A stretch of DNA of 64,000 nt from Defluviimonas aquaemixtae (GTDB lineage Bacteria; Pseudomonadota; Alphaproteobacteria; Rhodobacterales; Rhodobacteraceae), in NCBI RefSeq assembly GCF_900302475.1, contig NZ_OMOQ01000001.1:1426001-1490000 (forward strand), given 5' to 3'. The translations under genes were made by a program, and so were the position numbers. The notes under the pieces are model-generated. The model made no database searches and was not told where the DNA came from. It saw nothing but the letters and a program-made list of their open reading frames with translations. Shown here piece by piece: positions 31,314-42,843 of the stretch (its first letter is position 1; the number at the start of each line of letters is the position of its first letter).

Positions 31314-32616
31314 CAGCCCTTCCTGCGCTGAACCCAGCCTTCCAGCCGCGAAACGATCTCGGCCGCGATCGCCTCATCCTCGATTTCCTCGATCGCATCG
31401 GCGAGGAACGACAGGATTAGAAGCGCCGTCGCATCCTCCTTGGCGATCCCGCGAGAGCGCAGGTAGAACAGGGCCGTCTCGTCGATCGCACCGGTCGTGG
31501 AGCCGTGCGAACATTTCACGTCGTCGGCATAGATCTCCAGTTCCGGCTTGGCCAGAAACTGGCTGTCCTCGTCGAGAAGCAGCGACTGGCTGATCTGGTA
31601 GCCGTCGGTCTTCTGGGCGTCCGGTCTAACGAGGATCTTGCCCTGGAAAACGCCGGTCGCGCCGTTCTTCAGGACCTTCTTGAAGACCTGCCGGCTTTCG
31701 CAGTCCACCGCGTCATGGGTGACGAAGACCGTGTCGTCATGATGGAACTTGCCGTAGCTGCCATCGCCAAGCGCGACGCCCGCGACGTGGGCGACGGCGT
31801 TGTCGCCAGCGATCTCGATCACGCATTCGTTGCGCGTCAACTGACCGTTCACGGTTGCGGTGAAGGACTTGAAGAGAGCGGCATCGCCGACGCGCGCGAA
31901 TGTGTGTGTCACCGCGCGGCGTTCGTGGTCGCGCCCCTGCGTCCGGACGTGGTGAAAGCGCCCGCCATCAGCGATATCGACCTCGAGTACGTTGTTAAGC
32001 CGTGCCGCCGCCGGGCCGCTTTCCAGCAGCGTCAGCTCCGCCCCGGCCTCGACTTTCACGCAGTGATGCAGGACCGCATCCGAACTGTCAGAGGCATGGC
32101 GGTAGATCAGGTGGACCGGCTTGGCGGCCTTGCCCGACGCCCGGATCAGGACTCCATCCGTTGCCGCGGCGGTGTTCAACGCGGCAAGCGGCCGGACGAC
32201 CGGAGACTGGCCCCGCGCCTCGAGCATGCCGTAAAGCTCCTGCGCCCAGTGGATGTCCGCCCTGCCCGCTTCGGACAGAAGCGCAATCTCCACGCCGGCG
32301 AGCGATGCGTCGTCCGAGGCGGTCGCATCGAATACGCCGTCGACGAAGACGAGTTTCAAGCAGTCGATCGCGCCGAAGACGGGCGGTTCATCGCTCTCGA
32401 ACACCGCCGCATTCGGCGCCTCCGCCGTGATGAGTGACGTCGGGTCGGTCCATTTCCAGTATTCGTCGCGCCGCGTCGGGAGCCCCATCTCTTCGAGCCG
32501 AGCGCGCGCGCGCGACCGTGCCTGAGCCGTGAAGCCACCCACCGGCAGGTTGAGGGCGTCCAGAAGTGCCTCGGTCGCCGCCGCGCGCCGTGGGTCCTTT
32601 TTTGCAGGTGCTGCCA

Positions 32617-32617
<1 letters not shown>
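31313..32617 (-). CDS. sufD: SufD, Fe-S assembly scaffold subunit
   Basis: 434 aa with the SufBD beta-helix core: GVFQGKILVRPDAQKTDGYQ, LLLDEDSQFLAKPELEIYAD, DVKCSHGSTTGAIDE and YLRSRGIAKEDATALLILSF, where C and H of DVKCSHG are cluster-relevant positions. SufD completes the SufBC2D complex. The ATG overlaps the sufC stop (TGATG). Confidence 0.95.
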
Positions 32618-33372
<755 letters not shown>

Positions 33373-33447
33373 TTTGCCTCTCTCAAATGCAATCTGCGGC
33401 CGGCGAGCGCAAAGCCCGGGCCGCGTTGTCACGGAATGGGATGAAGG

Positions 33448-33975
33448 TCAGCCGGCGGGTGTGATCCGGTAGTCTTGGCCCTTTTCGGCCATGAGCGCGG
33501 TGTATTCCGCCGAGAAGAATTGTGACCAGACTTCGGGAGCGTTCGAGGCCACGGCTGCTTCGCCGTAATGCATCACGACGCAGCCGACGAGAAGCGCGGG
33601 AAACCGCGAGCGCGTGGACAGATGGAAGATTACCAGCAGTATTGCGGCGAGCACGAAGGCGAACAGCACCATGCCGCGCGCGCCCAGATCGTAGAAGGCG
33701 TCCGGCAGGCCCTCCAGCTTCGACATGTGGAAGTAGGCCAGCCGACCGATCAGTACCGAGCTCATGCCGCAGAGGAAGGCAATCAGCACCATCACCTTTT
33801 CGAAGAGCGTGCGCTTGGGGCGCTGCTGCTTTCTCTGGTGTTTTGTGCCGAAGGCGCGTTCGTACCGCTTCTGTGTGCTGTGCCCGATCACGTCGACATG
33901 TTCGTACTGCTTGCCCGACTCGATACGCTTGATGCGTTCGGTGAATGCAGATTTCTGATTGACCAGTGCGGCCAT
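33448..33975 (-). CDS. Hypothetical membrane protein within the suf operon
   Basis: About 175 aa. A cytoplasmic basic N-terminus (GTKHQRKQQRPKRTLFEKV) is followed by three hydrophobic segments (VMVLIAFLCGMSSVLIG, GMVLFAFVLAAILLVIF, FPALLVGCVVMHYGEAAV). It lies between the YbjQ gene and sufC on the same strand. A protein at this place is common in Rhodobacteraceae suf loci; the function is unknown. Confidence 0.75.
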   Translation of the reverse strand: MAALVNQKSAFTERIKRIESGKQYEHVDVIGHSTQKRYERAFGTKHQRKQQRPKRTLFEKVMVLIAFLCGMSSVLIGRLAYFHMSKLEGLPDAFYDLGARGMVLFAFVLAAILLVIFHLSTRSRFPALLVGCVVMHYGEAAVASNAPEVWSQFFSAEYTALMAEKGQDYRITPAG

Positions 33976-34137
33976 GTTCAAGCCCCGATTCCTTCCACTC
34001 CGGGCAGCAATTTGTCGGCAGTTTGCGGCGGAATTCGGATCGGAAAAGAGGGCTTTCCGCGACGGAAACGCCCTGTTTCCGCCGCAATGAGGGCTCTGGC
34101 GCGCGGCCTGGAGCTATTGCACCTCTGTCGTGTCTCA

Positions 34138-34446
34138 TCAGATCGTCACAGCCGTGCCCGACGCCGATACCATCAGCATGTTGTTGATCACCTCGTAGTC
34201 GAGATCGACCCCCACGATGGCGTTCGCGCCCATCGCTTCGGCCCGTTCGCGCATCTCGGTGAGCGCCGTCTCGCGCGCACGGCCAAGCTCCTGCTCGTAG
34301 GCCGCCGAACGGCCGCCCACGATGTCGCGGATTCCGGCGAAAAGATCGCGGAATATGTTGGCGCCCAGGATTGCCTCGCCGGTGACGATGCCGTGGTACC
34401 GGCTGATCTGGCGTCCCTCGACCGAGGGCGTTGTCGTCACGATCAT
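34138..34446 (-). CDS. YbjQ/UPF0145 family protein
   Basis: 102 aa, matching the YbjQ family: [40 protein letters not shown], then [16 protein letters not shown]. These pentameric proteins are sometimes called putative heavy-metal-binding; the actual role is unclear. It is in the suf operon, 11 bp after the preceding small gene. Confidence 0.9.
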   Translation of the reverse strand: MIVTTTPSVEGRQISRYHGIVTGEAILGANIFRDLFAGIRDIVGGRSAAYEQELGRARETALTEMRERAEAMGANAIVGVDLDYEVINNMLMVSASGTAVTI

Positions 34447-34457
34447 CGCGGGATTCC

Positions 34458-34778
34458 TCACACCTCGTTCAGGATCATTGCGCCGACCACACGCCGGACG
34501 AAGGGCGCCATGCCCGTGGGCCCAGAGGCCCGGTCCTTGAGATGAATCGTCACATCGGGCCGGATTGCCGCGATGACACCGATCAGATCGCCCCGGATAT
34601 TGTCGTCCAGCCCCGCCCCCATGATCACGCAAGCGATCTTCGGCTCGGATTCGAGCTGGCGCACGACTTCGCCGTGATCATGCGCGCCGAGCCAGCGAAT
34701 CTGCAGATCCTCGAGCTCGTCGGCGAGATGGCCGACGATGCCTGGAAGCTTGCCGATGAGAAGGACGACCGGTTTCAT
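34458..34778 (-). CDS. Hypothetical 106-aa protein, receiver-like fold
   Basis: The pattern [20 protein letters not shown] ... [20 protein letters not shown] ... [10 protein letters not shown] resembles a degenerate CheY-like fold without a phosphorylation aspartate set. The start overlaps the sufB stop (TGATG), so it is co-translated with sufB. Function unknown. Confidence 0.65.
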   Translation of the reverse strand: MKPVVLLIGKLPGIVGHLADELEDLQIRWLGAHDHGEVVRQLESEPKIACVIMGAGLDDNIRGDLIGVIAAIRPDVTIHLKDRASGPTGMAPFVRRVVGAMILNEV

Positions 34779-36337
34779 CACCCCACACTCCCTTCGAGCG
34801 AGATCGCCACGAGGCTTTGCGCCTCCATCGCGAACTCCATCGGCAGCGCCTGCAACACCTCACGGCAGAAGCCGTTGACGACGAGCGCGACCGCCTCCTC
34901 CTCGTCCATGCCGCGCGAGCGGCAGTAGAAGAGCTGGTCGTCGTCGACCTTAGAGGTCGTGGCCTCATGCTCGACCCGGGACGAATTGTTCTTCACCTCG
35001 ATGTACGGCACCGTATGCGCCCCGCACGTGTCGCCGATAAGCAGCGAGTCGCACTGGGTGTAGTTGCGGCTGTTCTTCGCCTTTGGGTGCATCGACACCA
35101 GGCCGCGATACGTGTTCTGCGCCCTCCCGGCGGAAATCCCTTTGGAAACAATGCGCGAGCGGGTGTTCTTGCCAAGGTGGTGCATCTTGGTCCCGGTATC
35201 GGCCTGCTGGAAATTGTTGGCGATGGCGATCGAGTAGAACTCGCCCTGGCTGTCGTCGCCCCTGAGGATACAGGAGGGATACTTCCAGGTGATCGCCGAA
35301 CCGGTCTCGACCTGCGTCCACATGACCTTCGCCCGGTCGCCGCGGCAATCGGCGCGCTTGGTGACGAAGTTGTAGATGCCGCCCTTGCCTTCCTCGTCGC
35401 CGGGGAACCAGTTCTGAACGGTCGAATACTTCACCTCGGCGTCTTCCAGAATGACGATCTCCACCACGGCCGCATGCAACTGCGCTACGTCGCGCTTCGG
35501 CGCCGTGCAGCCTTCCAGGTAGCTGACGTACGATCCCTTGTCGGCGATGATCAGCGTCCGCTCGAACTGGCCCGTATTCTCCGCGTTGATGCGGAAATAG
35601 GTGGACAACTCCATCGGGCAGCGTGTGTTCGGCGGGATATAGACGAATGACCCGTCCGAGAAGACCGCCGAATTCAGCGTCGCGAAGAAATTGTCCGACT
35701 GCGGCACGACCGAACCCAGATACTTCTTCACCAGTTCGGGATGCTCCCGGATCGCCTCGGAGATCGAGCAAAAGATCACGCCCGCCTTTGCAAGTTCGTC
35801 CTTGAACGTCGTTCCGAGCGACACCGAGTCGAAAACCGCATCCACCGCCACCCGGCGCGCATCCGCCGGGGCCTCGTCCGCACCCTCGACGCCCGCCAGG
35901 ATCATCTGTTCTTTCAACGGGATGCCGAGCTTTTCGTAAGTCGCCAGAAGCTTCGGATCGACCTCGTCGAGCGACTTCGGCTTCTCGGTCATGCTCTTCG
36001 GCTTGGCGTAGTAGTACTGCGACTGGTAATCGATCGGCGGATAATGAACCATCGCCCAGTTGGGCTCCTCCATCTGCTGCCAGCGGCGGAAGGCATGAAG
36101 CCGCCACTCGGTCATCCACTCCGGTTCGCCGTTCTTCTCCGAGATCAGGCGGACGATGTCCTCGGTCACGCCCTTGGGCGCGAATTCCATCTCGATCTCG
36201 GTTTCCCAGCCATACTTGTAGGCGCCCATGTTCTGAACGGTCTCGACCGTCTCGCGGTCGACGCCTTCACGGACGTCCACATCGGCAACGGCCTGGTCGC
36301 TTTCCGGCGTCATCGTCTTTTCATCCGTTTTTTCCAT
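34778..36337 (-). CDS. sufB: SufB, Fe-S cluster scaffold
   Basis: 519 aa with the SufB features [73 protein letters not shown] and [20 protein letters not shown]. It assembles nascent clusters with SufC and SufD. The start is ambiguous: ATG 36337 or ATG 36346, the latter only 3 nt after GAGGAGG. The preceding iscS stop is at 36355. Confidence 0.96.
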   Translation of the reverse strand: MEKTDEKTMTPESDQAVADVDVREGVDRETVETVQNMGAYKYGWETEIEMEFAPKGVTEDIVRLISEKNGEPEWMTEWRLHAFRRWQQMEEPNWAMVHYPPIDYQSQYYYAKPKSMTEKPKSLDEVDPKLLATYEKLGIPLKEQMILAGVEGADEAPADARRVAVDAVFDSVSLGTTFKDELAKAGVIFCSISEAIREHPELVKKYLGSVVPQSDNFFATLNSAVFSDGSFVYIPPNTRCPMELSTYFRINAENTGQFERTLIIADKGSYVSYLEGCTAPKRDVAQLHAAVVEIVILEDAEVKYSTVQNWFPGDEEGKGGIYNFVTKRADCRGDRAKVMWTQVETGSAITWKYPSCILRGDDSQGEFYSIAIANNFQQADTGTKMHHLGKNTRSRIVSKGISAGRAQNTYRGLVSMHPKAKNSRNYTQCDSLLIGDTCGAHTVPYIEVKNNSSRVEHEATTSKVDDDQLFYCRSRGMDEEEAVALVVNGFCREVLQALPMEFAMEAQSLVAISLEGSVG

Positions 36338-36354
36338 TGCTTGCATTCGCCTCC

Positions 36355-37425
36355 TCAGGCGGCTCTGGCGCGGAACCGCGCCTCCGCTTCGATCCACGCG
36401 GATGCGAAGCCGTCAATTTCCTCTTGCCGCGTCGTCGGTCCCAGCGACACCCGGATCGCCGAACCGGCCGCGGCATCGTCATATCCCATCGCGCTCAGCA
36501 CGCGGCTCGTGCGGACCTTGCCCGACGAACAGGCCGACCCGGCCGAGACGGCGAACCCCGCGAGGTCCATCTGCATGACCTGCGTCTCGCCCTTCCAGCC
36601 CCGTGTCAAGAGGCAGGACGTGTTGGGCAGGCGCGGCGCGCCCCGCCCGACAAAGATCGTTTCGGGCGCCGCCGCCGCGATCCGCGCCTCGAGCCCGTCT
36701 CGCAATTCGGCGACACCGGCCCAGACGCCGGCGTCGAGATCGCGGAGCGCAGCCTCTGCCGCCGCGCCAAAGCCCGCGATGCCCGCCACGTTCTCTGTGC
36801 CCGAGCGACGACCCTTCTCCTGTCCCCCGCCGGTCTGGAGCGGTGCGATGTCGAGCCCGTCGCGCACGATCAGCGCGCCCACGCCTTTCGGCCCGCCCAG
36901 CTTGTGGGCCGATACGATGGCGAGATCCGCGCCGCTCCAGGAAAACGCGAACGGAATGCGGCCTGCGGCCTGCGCGACGTCCAGCAGAAGCCAGTCCGCG
37001 CGCCGCGCCCCGAACGGATAGCCATCCTCGGCCTTTCCGGGCGGTTCGGCGATCACTCCGGTCTCGCCATTGGCGAGCCCCCAGGCGAGCGTATGACCGC
37101 CTTCGGCCGCGCCACCCATCCTGACATGCGCCATCAGGCAGTCATGCGCGGTGTCCTGGACATAGACGTCATGTCCCTCGGGTACCATCTCAAGCATTCC
37201 CGCAGCTTCCGTCGCGCCCGAGGTGAAGACCACCTCGCCCGGCCGGCAGCCCAGAAGGGCGGCGACCTGATCCCGTGCCCGCTCGACGATCGCGCGCGCC
37301 GCCCGCCCCTCGGCATGGACCGAGGACGGGTTGCCCACCGCATCCATCGCGGCGACGACGGCGGCCCGCGCCTCCGGCCTCAGGGGCGCGGTAGCATTCC
37401 AGTCGAGATAGACCCGCTCCGTCAC
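36355..37425 (-). CDS. iscS: Cysteine desulfurase, NifS/IscS type (group I)
   Basis: 356 aa. PLP lysine in [16 protein letters not shown], catalytic Cys in [15 protein letters not shown], His in [10 protein letters not shown]-terminal [16 protein letters not shown]. This operon therefore has two desulfurases of different groups (with sufS), a known arrangement in Rhodobacteraceae. It lies between iscR and sufB. Confidence 0.93.
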   Translation of the reverse strand: MTERVYLDWNATAPLRPEARAAVVAAMDAVGNPSSVHAEGRAARAIVERARDQVAALLGCRPGEVVFTSGATEAAGMLEMVPEGHDVYVQDTAHDCLMAHVRMGGAAEGGHTLAWGLANGETGVIAEPPGKAEDGYPFGARRADWLLLDVAQAAGRIPFAFSWSGADLAIVSAHKLGGPKGVGALIVRDGLDIAPLQTGGGQEKGRRSGTENVAGIAGFGAAAEAALRDLDAGVWAGVAELRDGLEARIAAAAPETIFVGRGAPRLPNTSCLLTRGWKGETQVMQMDLAGFAVSAGSACSSGKVRTSRVLSAMGYDDAAAGSAIRVSLGPTTRQEEIDGFASAWIEAEARFRARAA

Positions 37426-37536
37426 GCGCGCACCCTCACTTTCTGTCCTGAAATACTCCCGCCGGAGGCGCTCCGAGCCGGAGCCGCTAGGCGGAGGCGA
37501 GACGAAAGGCGTGGCGCGGAACGCGCCGCAATCGGA

Positions 37537-38004
37537 TTACACATGTTCTTCGTCCACCACCTGGAACAGCGCCGGCACCGCCGGACAGGGCTTCAGCTCG
37601 TTGTTGATCACATCCGACAGCCGCGTCTGATGCAGAAACACATAGACATGCGCCGAGAGCCCCTCCCACAGCCGGTTGGTCATCGACTGGGCGCGGCTGC
37701 CAGAAACGCCGCCGGTTGCGCCCGCGCCGGTGTGAAGCGCGTTCACCGTCTCCTCCACGGCCTCCAGCACCTCGCTTACCCGGATGTCGGCGGCCCTCCG
37801 CGCCAGCCGGTATCCGCCGCCGGGCCCCCGCACCGATTCCACCAGCCCGCCGCGACGGAGTTTCACGAAGAGCTGCTCGAGATAGGGCAGCGAGATGTCC
37901 TGGCGCTCGGAAATCTCGGCAAGCGTCGTCAGCCCATCCGCGCCCGCGGTCGCGAGATCGGCCAGCGCCACCATGGCATATCGTCCCTTCGTCGAGAGTT
38001 TCAT
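37537..38004 (-). CDS. iscR: IscR, Rrf2-family Fe-S regulator with one cysteine
   Basis: 155 aa. Winged helix MKLSTKGRYAMVALADLA, ISLPYLEQLFVKLRRGGLV, RGPGGGYRLAR. The loop that holds three cluster cysteines in E. coli IscR reads TGAGATGGVSGSRAQSM and has none; the only Cys is in ELKPCPAVPAL. Single-cysteine IscR is reported from Rhodobacter. It is the first gene of the operon and probably senses iron or Fe-S status. Confidence 0.93.
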   Translation of the reverse strand: MKLSTKGRYAMVALADLATAGADGLTTLAEISERQDISLPYLEQLFVKLRRGGLVESVRGPGGGYRLARRAADIRVSEVLEAVEETVNALHTGAGATGGVSGSRAQSMTNRLWEGLSAHVYVFLHQTRLSDVINNELKPCPAVPALFQVVDEEHV

Positions 38005-38086
38005 GGGCCTTAACCCCGCAAAGACATTGACGCCGGGCGGCAGGCTGCTTAATTCCTTGCCACCCGGTCACCGGCCCACGCCGGTA

Positions 38087-38103
38087 TTTAGAACAATTCT
38101 AGG
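38087..38103. promoter_or_regulatory. Irr-type ICE box upstream of iscR
   Basis: TTTAGAACAATTCTAGG matches the iron-control-element consensus TTTRGAAYNRTTCYAAA at 15 of 17 positions, and its centre is the palindrome TAGAA-CAA-TTCTA. It lies 83 bp upstream of iscR and 79 bp upstream of the divergent hydrolase gene. Irr binds such boxes under iron limitation in alphaproteobacteria. Confidence 0.65.
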
Positions 38104-38181
38104 GTGCCCGAGTAAAATCGTCAAGAATGGCTTTGCCACAATTGACGCGACCGGGTCCCCCCGCGAGAGAGTAGACAGGCG

Positions 38182-38841
38182 ATGCCCGAAGTTATCTTTG
38201 CCGGCCCTGAAGGCCGGCTCGAAGGCCGCTACCATCCCCAGAAGCAGCCCGACGCACCGATCGCGATCATCCTGCATCCGCATCCGCAGTTCGGCGGCAC
38301 AATGAACAACCGTGTCGTGCACCGGCTGCACTACGCGTTCCACGAACTCGGATTTACGGTCCTGCGCTTCAACTTCCGCGGCGTCGGGCGCAGCCAGGGC
38401 GAATACGACCAGGGCGTAGGTGAGTTGTCCGACGCGGCCTCCGCGCTCGACTATCTCCAGGCGATGAATCCGAACTCCAAGCATTGCTGGGTCGCGGGTT
38501 TTTCCTTCGGTGCGTGGATCGGGATGCAGCTACTCATGCGCCGGCCCGAGATCACCGGCTTCATAAGCGTGTCGCCGCCCGCCAACATGTACGACTTCTC
38601 CTTCCTCGCGCCCTGCCCCTCCTCGGGCCTAATCATCAACGGCACCGCCGACCGCGTGGCGCCGCCCAAGGACACGGCCTCGCTCGTCGCGAAGCTTCGC
38701 GAGCAGAAGGGCATCACGATCACGCACGAAGAGGTCGAGGGCGCGGGCCACTTCTTCGAGAACGAGGAGGACCAGATGGCCCCCATGATCACGACCGTGC
38801 AGGAATACGTTCGCCGCCGCCTCGGCGAACAGACGCGCTAG
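38182..38841 (+). CDS. Alpha/beta hydrolase
   Basis: 219 aa. Oxyanion region ILHPHPQFGGTMNNRV, nucleophile elbow VAGFSFGAWIG, acid GTADRVAPP and histidine GAGHFFENEED give a complete triad. It belongs to the small CocE/YfhR-like alpha/beta hydrolases; the substrate is unknown. It is divergent from iscR and followed 4 bp later by a 79-aa gene. Confidence 0.9.
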   Translation: MPEVIFAGPEGRLEGRYHPQKQPDAPIAIILHPHPQFGGTMNNRVVHRLHYAFHELGFTVLRFNFRGVGRSQGEYDQGVGELSDAASALDYLQAMNPNSKHCWVAGFSFGAWIGMQLLMRRPEITGFISVSPPANMYDFSFLAPCPSSGLIINGTADRVAPPKDTASLVAKLREQKGITITHEEVEGAGHFFENEEDQMAPMITTVQEYVRRRLGEQTR

Positions 38842-38845
38842 AGCC

Positions 38846-39085
38846 ATGCCCACGACCGAAGAGCTCGGGATCGCGCTTGCCGCAGACGTGCTGAAAGCCG
38901 TCGATGAGACAGGTGACGAGGCGCTTGTCACCGACATCAACAAGATCATCGAAGCCTCGTCGTCGGCACTGCAGGAGGCGTTCATGGCCGCGGTCCGCGC
39001 ACAGCGCGCCGAGGCCAAGGCGCGCCAGCTTCTGAACACGCGCATCGCCAGAGCCAAGGCGGCGGCCAAGGCCGCTCAGGGCTGA
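38846..39085 (+). CDS. Hypothetical 79-aa helical protein
   Basis: The gene follows the hydrolase stop by 4 nt. The protein is acidic at the N-terminus and Ala/Arg/Lys-rich at the C-terminus (ARQLLNTRIARAKAAAKAAQ), consistent with a small coiled-coil. No family recognised. Confidence 0.7.
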   Translation: MPTTEELGIALAADVLKAVDETGDEALVTDINKIIEASSSALQEAFMAAVRAQRAEAKARQLLNTRIARAKAAAKAAQG

Positions 39086-39111
39086 GCGAGCGGCGCGGCT
39101 CCGGCAGACCG

Positions 39112-39798
39112 TCAGGGCAGCGACCGCCCGCGTCTTAGAAGCCTGACAGCGTCGACGGGCGTGCGCCCCTGGGCGAGCCAGGCCAGCACCGCGCAGGCCG
39201 AGGCCTTGTAGACCGGCCCCGCGCCCTGCCCGTTCTGTTTGGAAAGCGCGGTGAACGCCGCCCGCGTCGGCGGCAGCTTCCAATTGGCGTAGGCTCTGCA
39301 TTCGCTCCGACGCGCCGGATAGCCGACGGAGCCGGAGATCACCGTTGCCATGCCTTCGTCGAACCAGTTCGGCAGAGCGTTCTTGCGGCGCCCCGCGAAG
39401 CCCTCGGCACGATGCAGCTCGGCATGGACGCGTTCGTGGACATAGGTCTTTGCATCCGCCACGGCCCTCGACGAGACCGTGATGACGAGCCCGCCCAGCG
39501 TCATCGCCCGCGTCGTCATGCCGTTGCGCTTGTCGCAGGTGGGCGTCACACAGACCTGCCAGACCGGCGCTGCGCCGAGCCGCCCGAACGTCAGACCCAC
39601 CGCCTGCTCGGCAGCCGCGATGCGCCTTCGAATGGCTGCCAGGTCGTTCTGGCTGGCGGCGCTGTCGACCCAGAGGTCGCGCCTGACCGGCACCATCCCG
39701 ATCGGCAGTCCGGGCAAGCCGATGCCCTGCGCAGCGGCCGGCTCCGGGATGGCCGGGGGCAAAAGCACAAGCGCGCAGAGAAGGGGCCATGGTCGCAT
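39112..39798 (-). CDS. Secreted zinc-metallopeptidase-like protein
   Basis: 228 aa with a signal peptide ([19 protein letters not shown]). It has the gluzincin-type pair [12 protein letters not shown] (HExxH) and [13 protein letters not shown], whose Glu would be the third zinc ligand. Four cysteines ([23 protein letters not shown]) suggest disulfides. A peptidase function is inferred from the motifs. Confidence 0.8.
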   Translation of the reverse strand: MRPWPLLCALVLLPPAIPEPAAAQGIGLPGLPIGMVPVRRDLWVDSAASQNDLAAIRRRIAAAEQAVGLTFGRLGAAPVWQVCVTPTCDKRNGMTTRAMTLGGLVITVSSRAVADAKTYVHERVHAELHRAEGFAGRRKNALPNWFDEGMATVISGSVGYPARRSECRAYANWKLPPTRAAFTALSKQNGQGAGPVYKASACAVLAWLAQGRTPVDAVRLLRRGRSLP

Positions 39799-39927
39799 GT
39801 CCGCATCCTATCCAAAGTCCGGACGGATGTAAGCGGGTCGGTATTGTATACTGTCGCATACTATCTTTCCCCGCCCCCGGAATTCCGCTATGACGCCGCC
39901 AACGAGTCACCCGGAACGGAGAGGACA

Positions 39928-41136
39928 ATGTCGAAGATCAAGGTAGCCAACCCTATTGTCGAGCTGGACGGCGACGAGATGACCCGGATCATCTGGGACT
40001 TCATCAAGAAGAAGCTCATTCTGCCCTATCTCGACGTTGACCTGAAATACTACGACCTCGGGATCGAGGAGCGCGACCGCACGAACGACCAGATCACCAT
40101 CGACGCGGCCAACGCGATCAAGAAACACGGCGTCGGTGTGAAATGCGCGACGATCACGCCGGACGAACAGCGCGTCGAGGAGTTCGGATTGAAGCAGATG
40201 TGGCGGTCGCCGAACGGCACGATCCGCAACATCCTCGGCGGCGTGATCTTCCGCCAGCCGATCATCTGCCAGAACGTACCCCGCCTCGTGCCCGGCTGGA
40301 CCCAGCCCATCGTCGTCGGCCGTCACGCCTTCGGCGATCAGTACCGCGCCACCGACTTCCTGTTCCCCGGCAAGGGGAAGCTGACGATCAAGTTCACCGG
40401 CGAGGATGGCAAGGTCATTGAGAAAGAGGTCTTCGACGCCCCCGGCGCCGGTGTCACTATGGCGATGTACAATCTCGACGCCTCGATCATCGACTTCGCC
40501 CGCGCCTCGATGAACTACGGCCTGAACCTTGGCTGGCCGGTCTACCTTTCGACCAAGAACACGATCCTCAAGGCCTATGACGGCCGCTTCAAGGACCTCT
40601 TCCAGAAGGTCTACGAGGAGGAGTTCGAAGCCGAGTTCAAGAAGAAGGGCATCACCTATGAGCACCGCCTGATCGACGACATGGTCGCCTCGGCGCTGAA
40701 GTGGTCGGGCGGCTATGTCTGGGCCTGCAAGAACTACGACGGCGACGTGCAGTCCGACACCGTGGCGCAGGGCTTCGGCTCCTTGGGCCTCATGACCTCG
40801 GTGCTGATGACGCCCGACGGCAAGACAGTCGAGGCCGAGGCCGCCCACGGCACCGTCACCCGCCACTACCGCCAGCACCAGGCTGGCAAGGAGACGTCCA
40901 CGAACTCCATCGCCTCGATCTACGCCTGGACCGGCGGCCTGAAGCACCGCGCCAAGCTCGACGGCAATGCGGAACTCGCGAAATTCGCCGAGACTCTGGA
41001 AAAGGTCACCGTGCAGGCGGTGGAGGACGGCTTCATGACCAAGGACCTCGCGCTGCTCGTCGGTCCGGACCAGAAATGGCTGACGACGATGGGCTTCCTC
41101 GAAAAGATCGACGAATATCTCAACAAGGCGGCGTGA
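39928..41136 (+). CDS. icd: NADP-dependent isocitrate dehydrogenase
   Basis: 402 aa, the eukaryote-like dimeric IDH type: [88 protein letters not shown]. It oxidises isocitrate to 2-oxoglutarate in the TCA cycle. GGAGAGG precedes ATG 39928. A strong terminator follows. Confidence 0.97.
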   Translation: MSKIKVANPIVELDGDEMTRIIWDFIKKKLILPYLDVDLKYYDLGIEERDRTNDQITIDAANAIKKHGVGVKCATITPDEQRVEEFGLKQMWRSPNGTIRNILGGVIFRQPIICQNVPRLVPGWTQPIVVGRHAFGDQYRATDFLFPGKGKLTIKFTGEDGKVIEKEVFDAPGAGVTMAMYNLDASIIDFARASMNYGLNLGWPVYLSTKNTILKAYDGRFKDLFQKVYEEEFEAEFKKKGITYEHRLIDDMVASALKWSGGYVWACKNYDGDVQSDTVAQGFGSLGLMTSVLMTPDGKTVEAEAAHGTVTRHYRQHQAGKETSTNSIASIYAWTGGLKHRAKLDGNAELAKFAETLEKVTVQAVEDGFMTKDLALLVGPDQKWLTTMGFLEKIDEYLNKAA

Positions 41137-41145
41137 CCGTCAAAG

Positions 41146-41173
41146 CGAAGGGCCGGAGCGATCCGGCCCTTCG
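41146..41173 (+). terminator. Intrinsic terminator after icd
   Basis: A perfect 12-bp stem CGAAGGGCCGGA / TCCGGCCCTTCG closes a GCGA tetraloop and is followed by TCATT. It starts 10 bp after the icd stop. Confidence 0.75.
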
Positions 41174-41304
41174 TCATTGCTGCGGCCAAAGGGGATATCG
41201 GTGTGGAATGACCACGGCGCGGGCTCGTAACGGGCGCAAGTGGCATTGCACCATCGTGTTGCGCCCTCGATACCCGACACGGCAAGCCTGAGATTCTCCG
41301 TGCC

Positions 41305-42291
41305 TCACGCCATGGCCAGAACCGGTCCGTCGAGCAATCGCATCAGGTCGCCGAAATACCCGCCCGACCGCGCCGGTTCGGTCGGATCCGAGGTGATCGT
41401 GACCGCGAGGCCCCGCGCGGCATGCGCCGCGATGATCTGACCGCCGTAGCCGCGCGCCAGCGCGTAGCCCGAGCGCGACAGAAACCAGCCGTATCCATAG
41501 CGCAAGCCGGAAAACGGTGACCGTGCGCGCGGCACGAGCGAGGCGCGGATCCACGAATCCGGGATCACCGCCCGCCCGTCGAACCGCCCGCCGTCGCGCA
41601 GCATCACCGCGAGCTTCAGCATCGCGGCCGGGCTTAACGCCATCTCGTTACCGCCCATGTAATAGCCTCGCGGATCGCGCGTCCAGGGCGGGATGTCGAA
41701 CCCCATGGGATCGCCCAGTCGTTCGCGCGCCTGCGTCAAGAGGCTCTGCCCCGAGGCCACGGCGAGCGCCGCGCCCAGCAGATGGCTCGAGCCGGTGGAA
41801 TAGAGCATCCGGCCGCCAGGCTGGGCGACCATTGGCCGGGTCAGCACATAGGCGATCCAGTCGCGGGAACTGACCCAGGCGCCGTAGTTCGACCCCGAGG
41901 TCCGCTCGAGCCCCGCACGGAGCGTCACGAGGTCTTCCATCGTGATGTCGGCAACACCTTCCGTCGCATCCGCCGGGATGAGCGCAGGCGCGACCGTGCC
42001 GAGACGCGTCGTCACGTCGGTGATCTCGGTGCGCTCGATAGCCGCGCCGAGCAAGAGGGCGACGATGCTTTTCGCGCAGGACTTGATGTTCGCCGCTCGA
42101 TTCAGCCCAGGCCCGCGCGGCGCTTCGGCAATGACCAGATCGTCGCCGCGCCGCACCTGGATCGAATGCAGCTGCGACAAAGACTCGGCAACTTCCATGA
42201 CTCCAACCGCGGGCTGGGCTGAAGCGGACGAAACGAACGGTGCGGCAAGGCTGCCGGAGAGACAGGCGGAAAAGGCGCGGCGCGTGAACAT
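41305..42291 (-). CDS. Exported beta-lactamase-fold serine hydrolase
   Basis: 328 aa. Begins MFTRRAFSACLSG, a Tat-like or Sec signal ending SSASAQ. The SxxK motif is in IKSCAKSIVALL; YSTGSSHLLG supplies the Tyr-x-Ser-like element. The family covers class C beta-lactamase homologues, esterases and 6-aminohexanoate-dimer hydrolases; no antibiotic role is implied. Confidence 0.85.
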   Translation of the reverse strand: MFTRRAFSACLSGSLAAPFVSSASAQPAVGVMEVAESLSQLHSIQVRRGDDLVIAEAPRGPGLNRAANIKSCAKSIVALLLGAAIERTEITDVTTRLGTVAPALIPADATEGVADITMEDLVTLRAGLERTSGSNYGAWVSSRDWIAYVLTRPMVAQPGGRMLYSTGSSHLLGAALAVASGQSLLTQARERLGDPMGFDIPPWTRDPRGYYMGGNEMALSPAAMLKLAVMLRDGGRFDGRAVIPDSWIRASLVPRARSPFSGLRYGYGWFLSRSGYALARGYGGQIIAAHAARGLAVTITSDPTEPARSGGYFGDLMRLLDGPVLAMA

Positions 42292-42436
42292 GCCCGCATC
42301 ATGAGCCCCGATCGCGCGGGTTCCAAGACCGGCCGGATCACATCCGCGCGCGGACGCAAAGCATCTGGCCCCGCTCCGGCTCCACCGATTGCGTCCGGTG
42401 TTCGGCACGTCTAGAGCGGAGCAAAGGAGTCGCGCC

Positions 42437-42775
42437 ATGCCCATGCACTACGTCTACCTATTCTTCGCGGTCGCCGCCGAAACCATTGGCACGACCGCGC
42501 TTCAGGCCAGCCAGCAGTTCACCCGCCTTGGCCCCTCGATCCTTGTGGTCATCGCCTACGGCGTTGCCTTCTTCCTGCTCGGTCTCGCGCTCAAATACAT
42601 ACCCGTCGGCATCGCCTACGCGATCTGGTCTGGGCTCGGCATCGTGCTCATCGCGCTGATCGGCTTCGCCGTCTTCGGCCAGCGGCTCGACCTGCCCGCG
42701 CTCCTGGGTCTCGCGCTCATCCTCGGCGGCATCCTCATCATCCACCTCTTCTCGGGCTCGGCGACCCACGGTTGA
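42437..42775 (+). CDS. Small multidrug resistance (SMR) family transporter
   Basis: 112 aa, four membrane helices. The essential Glu lies in the first helix (YVYLFFAVAAETIGTTAL); helix 3 has IPVGIAYAIWSGLGIVLI, the SMR hallmark. These proteins exchange protons for cationic compounds as dimers. The start is ATG 42437 or 42443. Confidence 0.93.
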   Translation: MPMHYVYLFFAVAAETIGTTALQASQQFTRLGPSILVVIAYGVAFFLLGLALKYIPVGIAYAIWSGLGIVLIALIGFAVFGQRLDLPALLGLALILGGILIIHLFSGSATHG

Positions 42776-42843
42776 ACCAATCGGGGCTGGCCTTTGGGCG
42801 GATTGCGCGGTAAGGGCCGCGCAACCCGAGTAAAGGCAGACCA

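Noticed and set aside
36337-38013. 558-codon frame antisense to iscS and iscR
   Set aside because: Shadow frame; the opposite strand has clear conserved proteins.
41305-42291. Antibiotic-resistance beta-lactamase
   Set aside because: Only the general serine hydrolase fold is supported; class C hallmark residues are incomplete.
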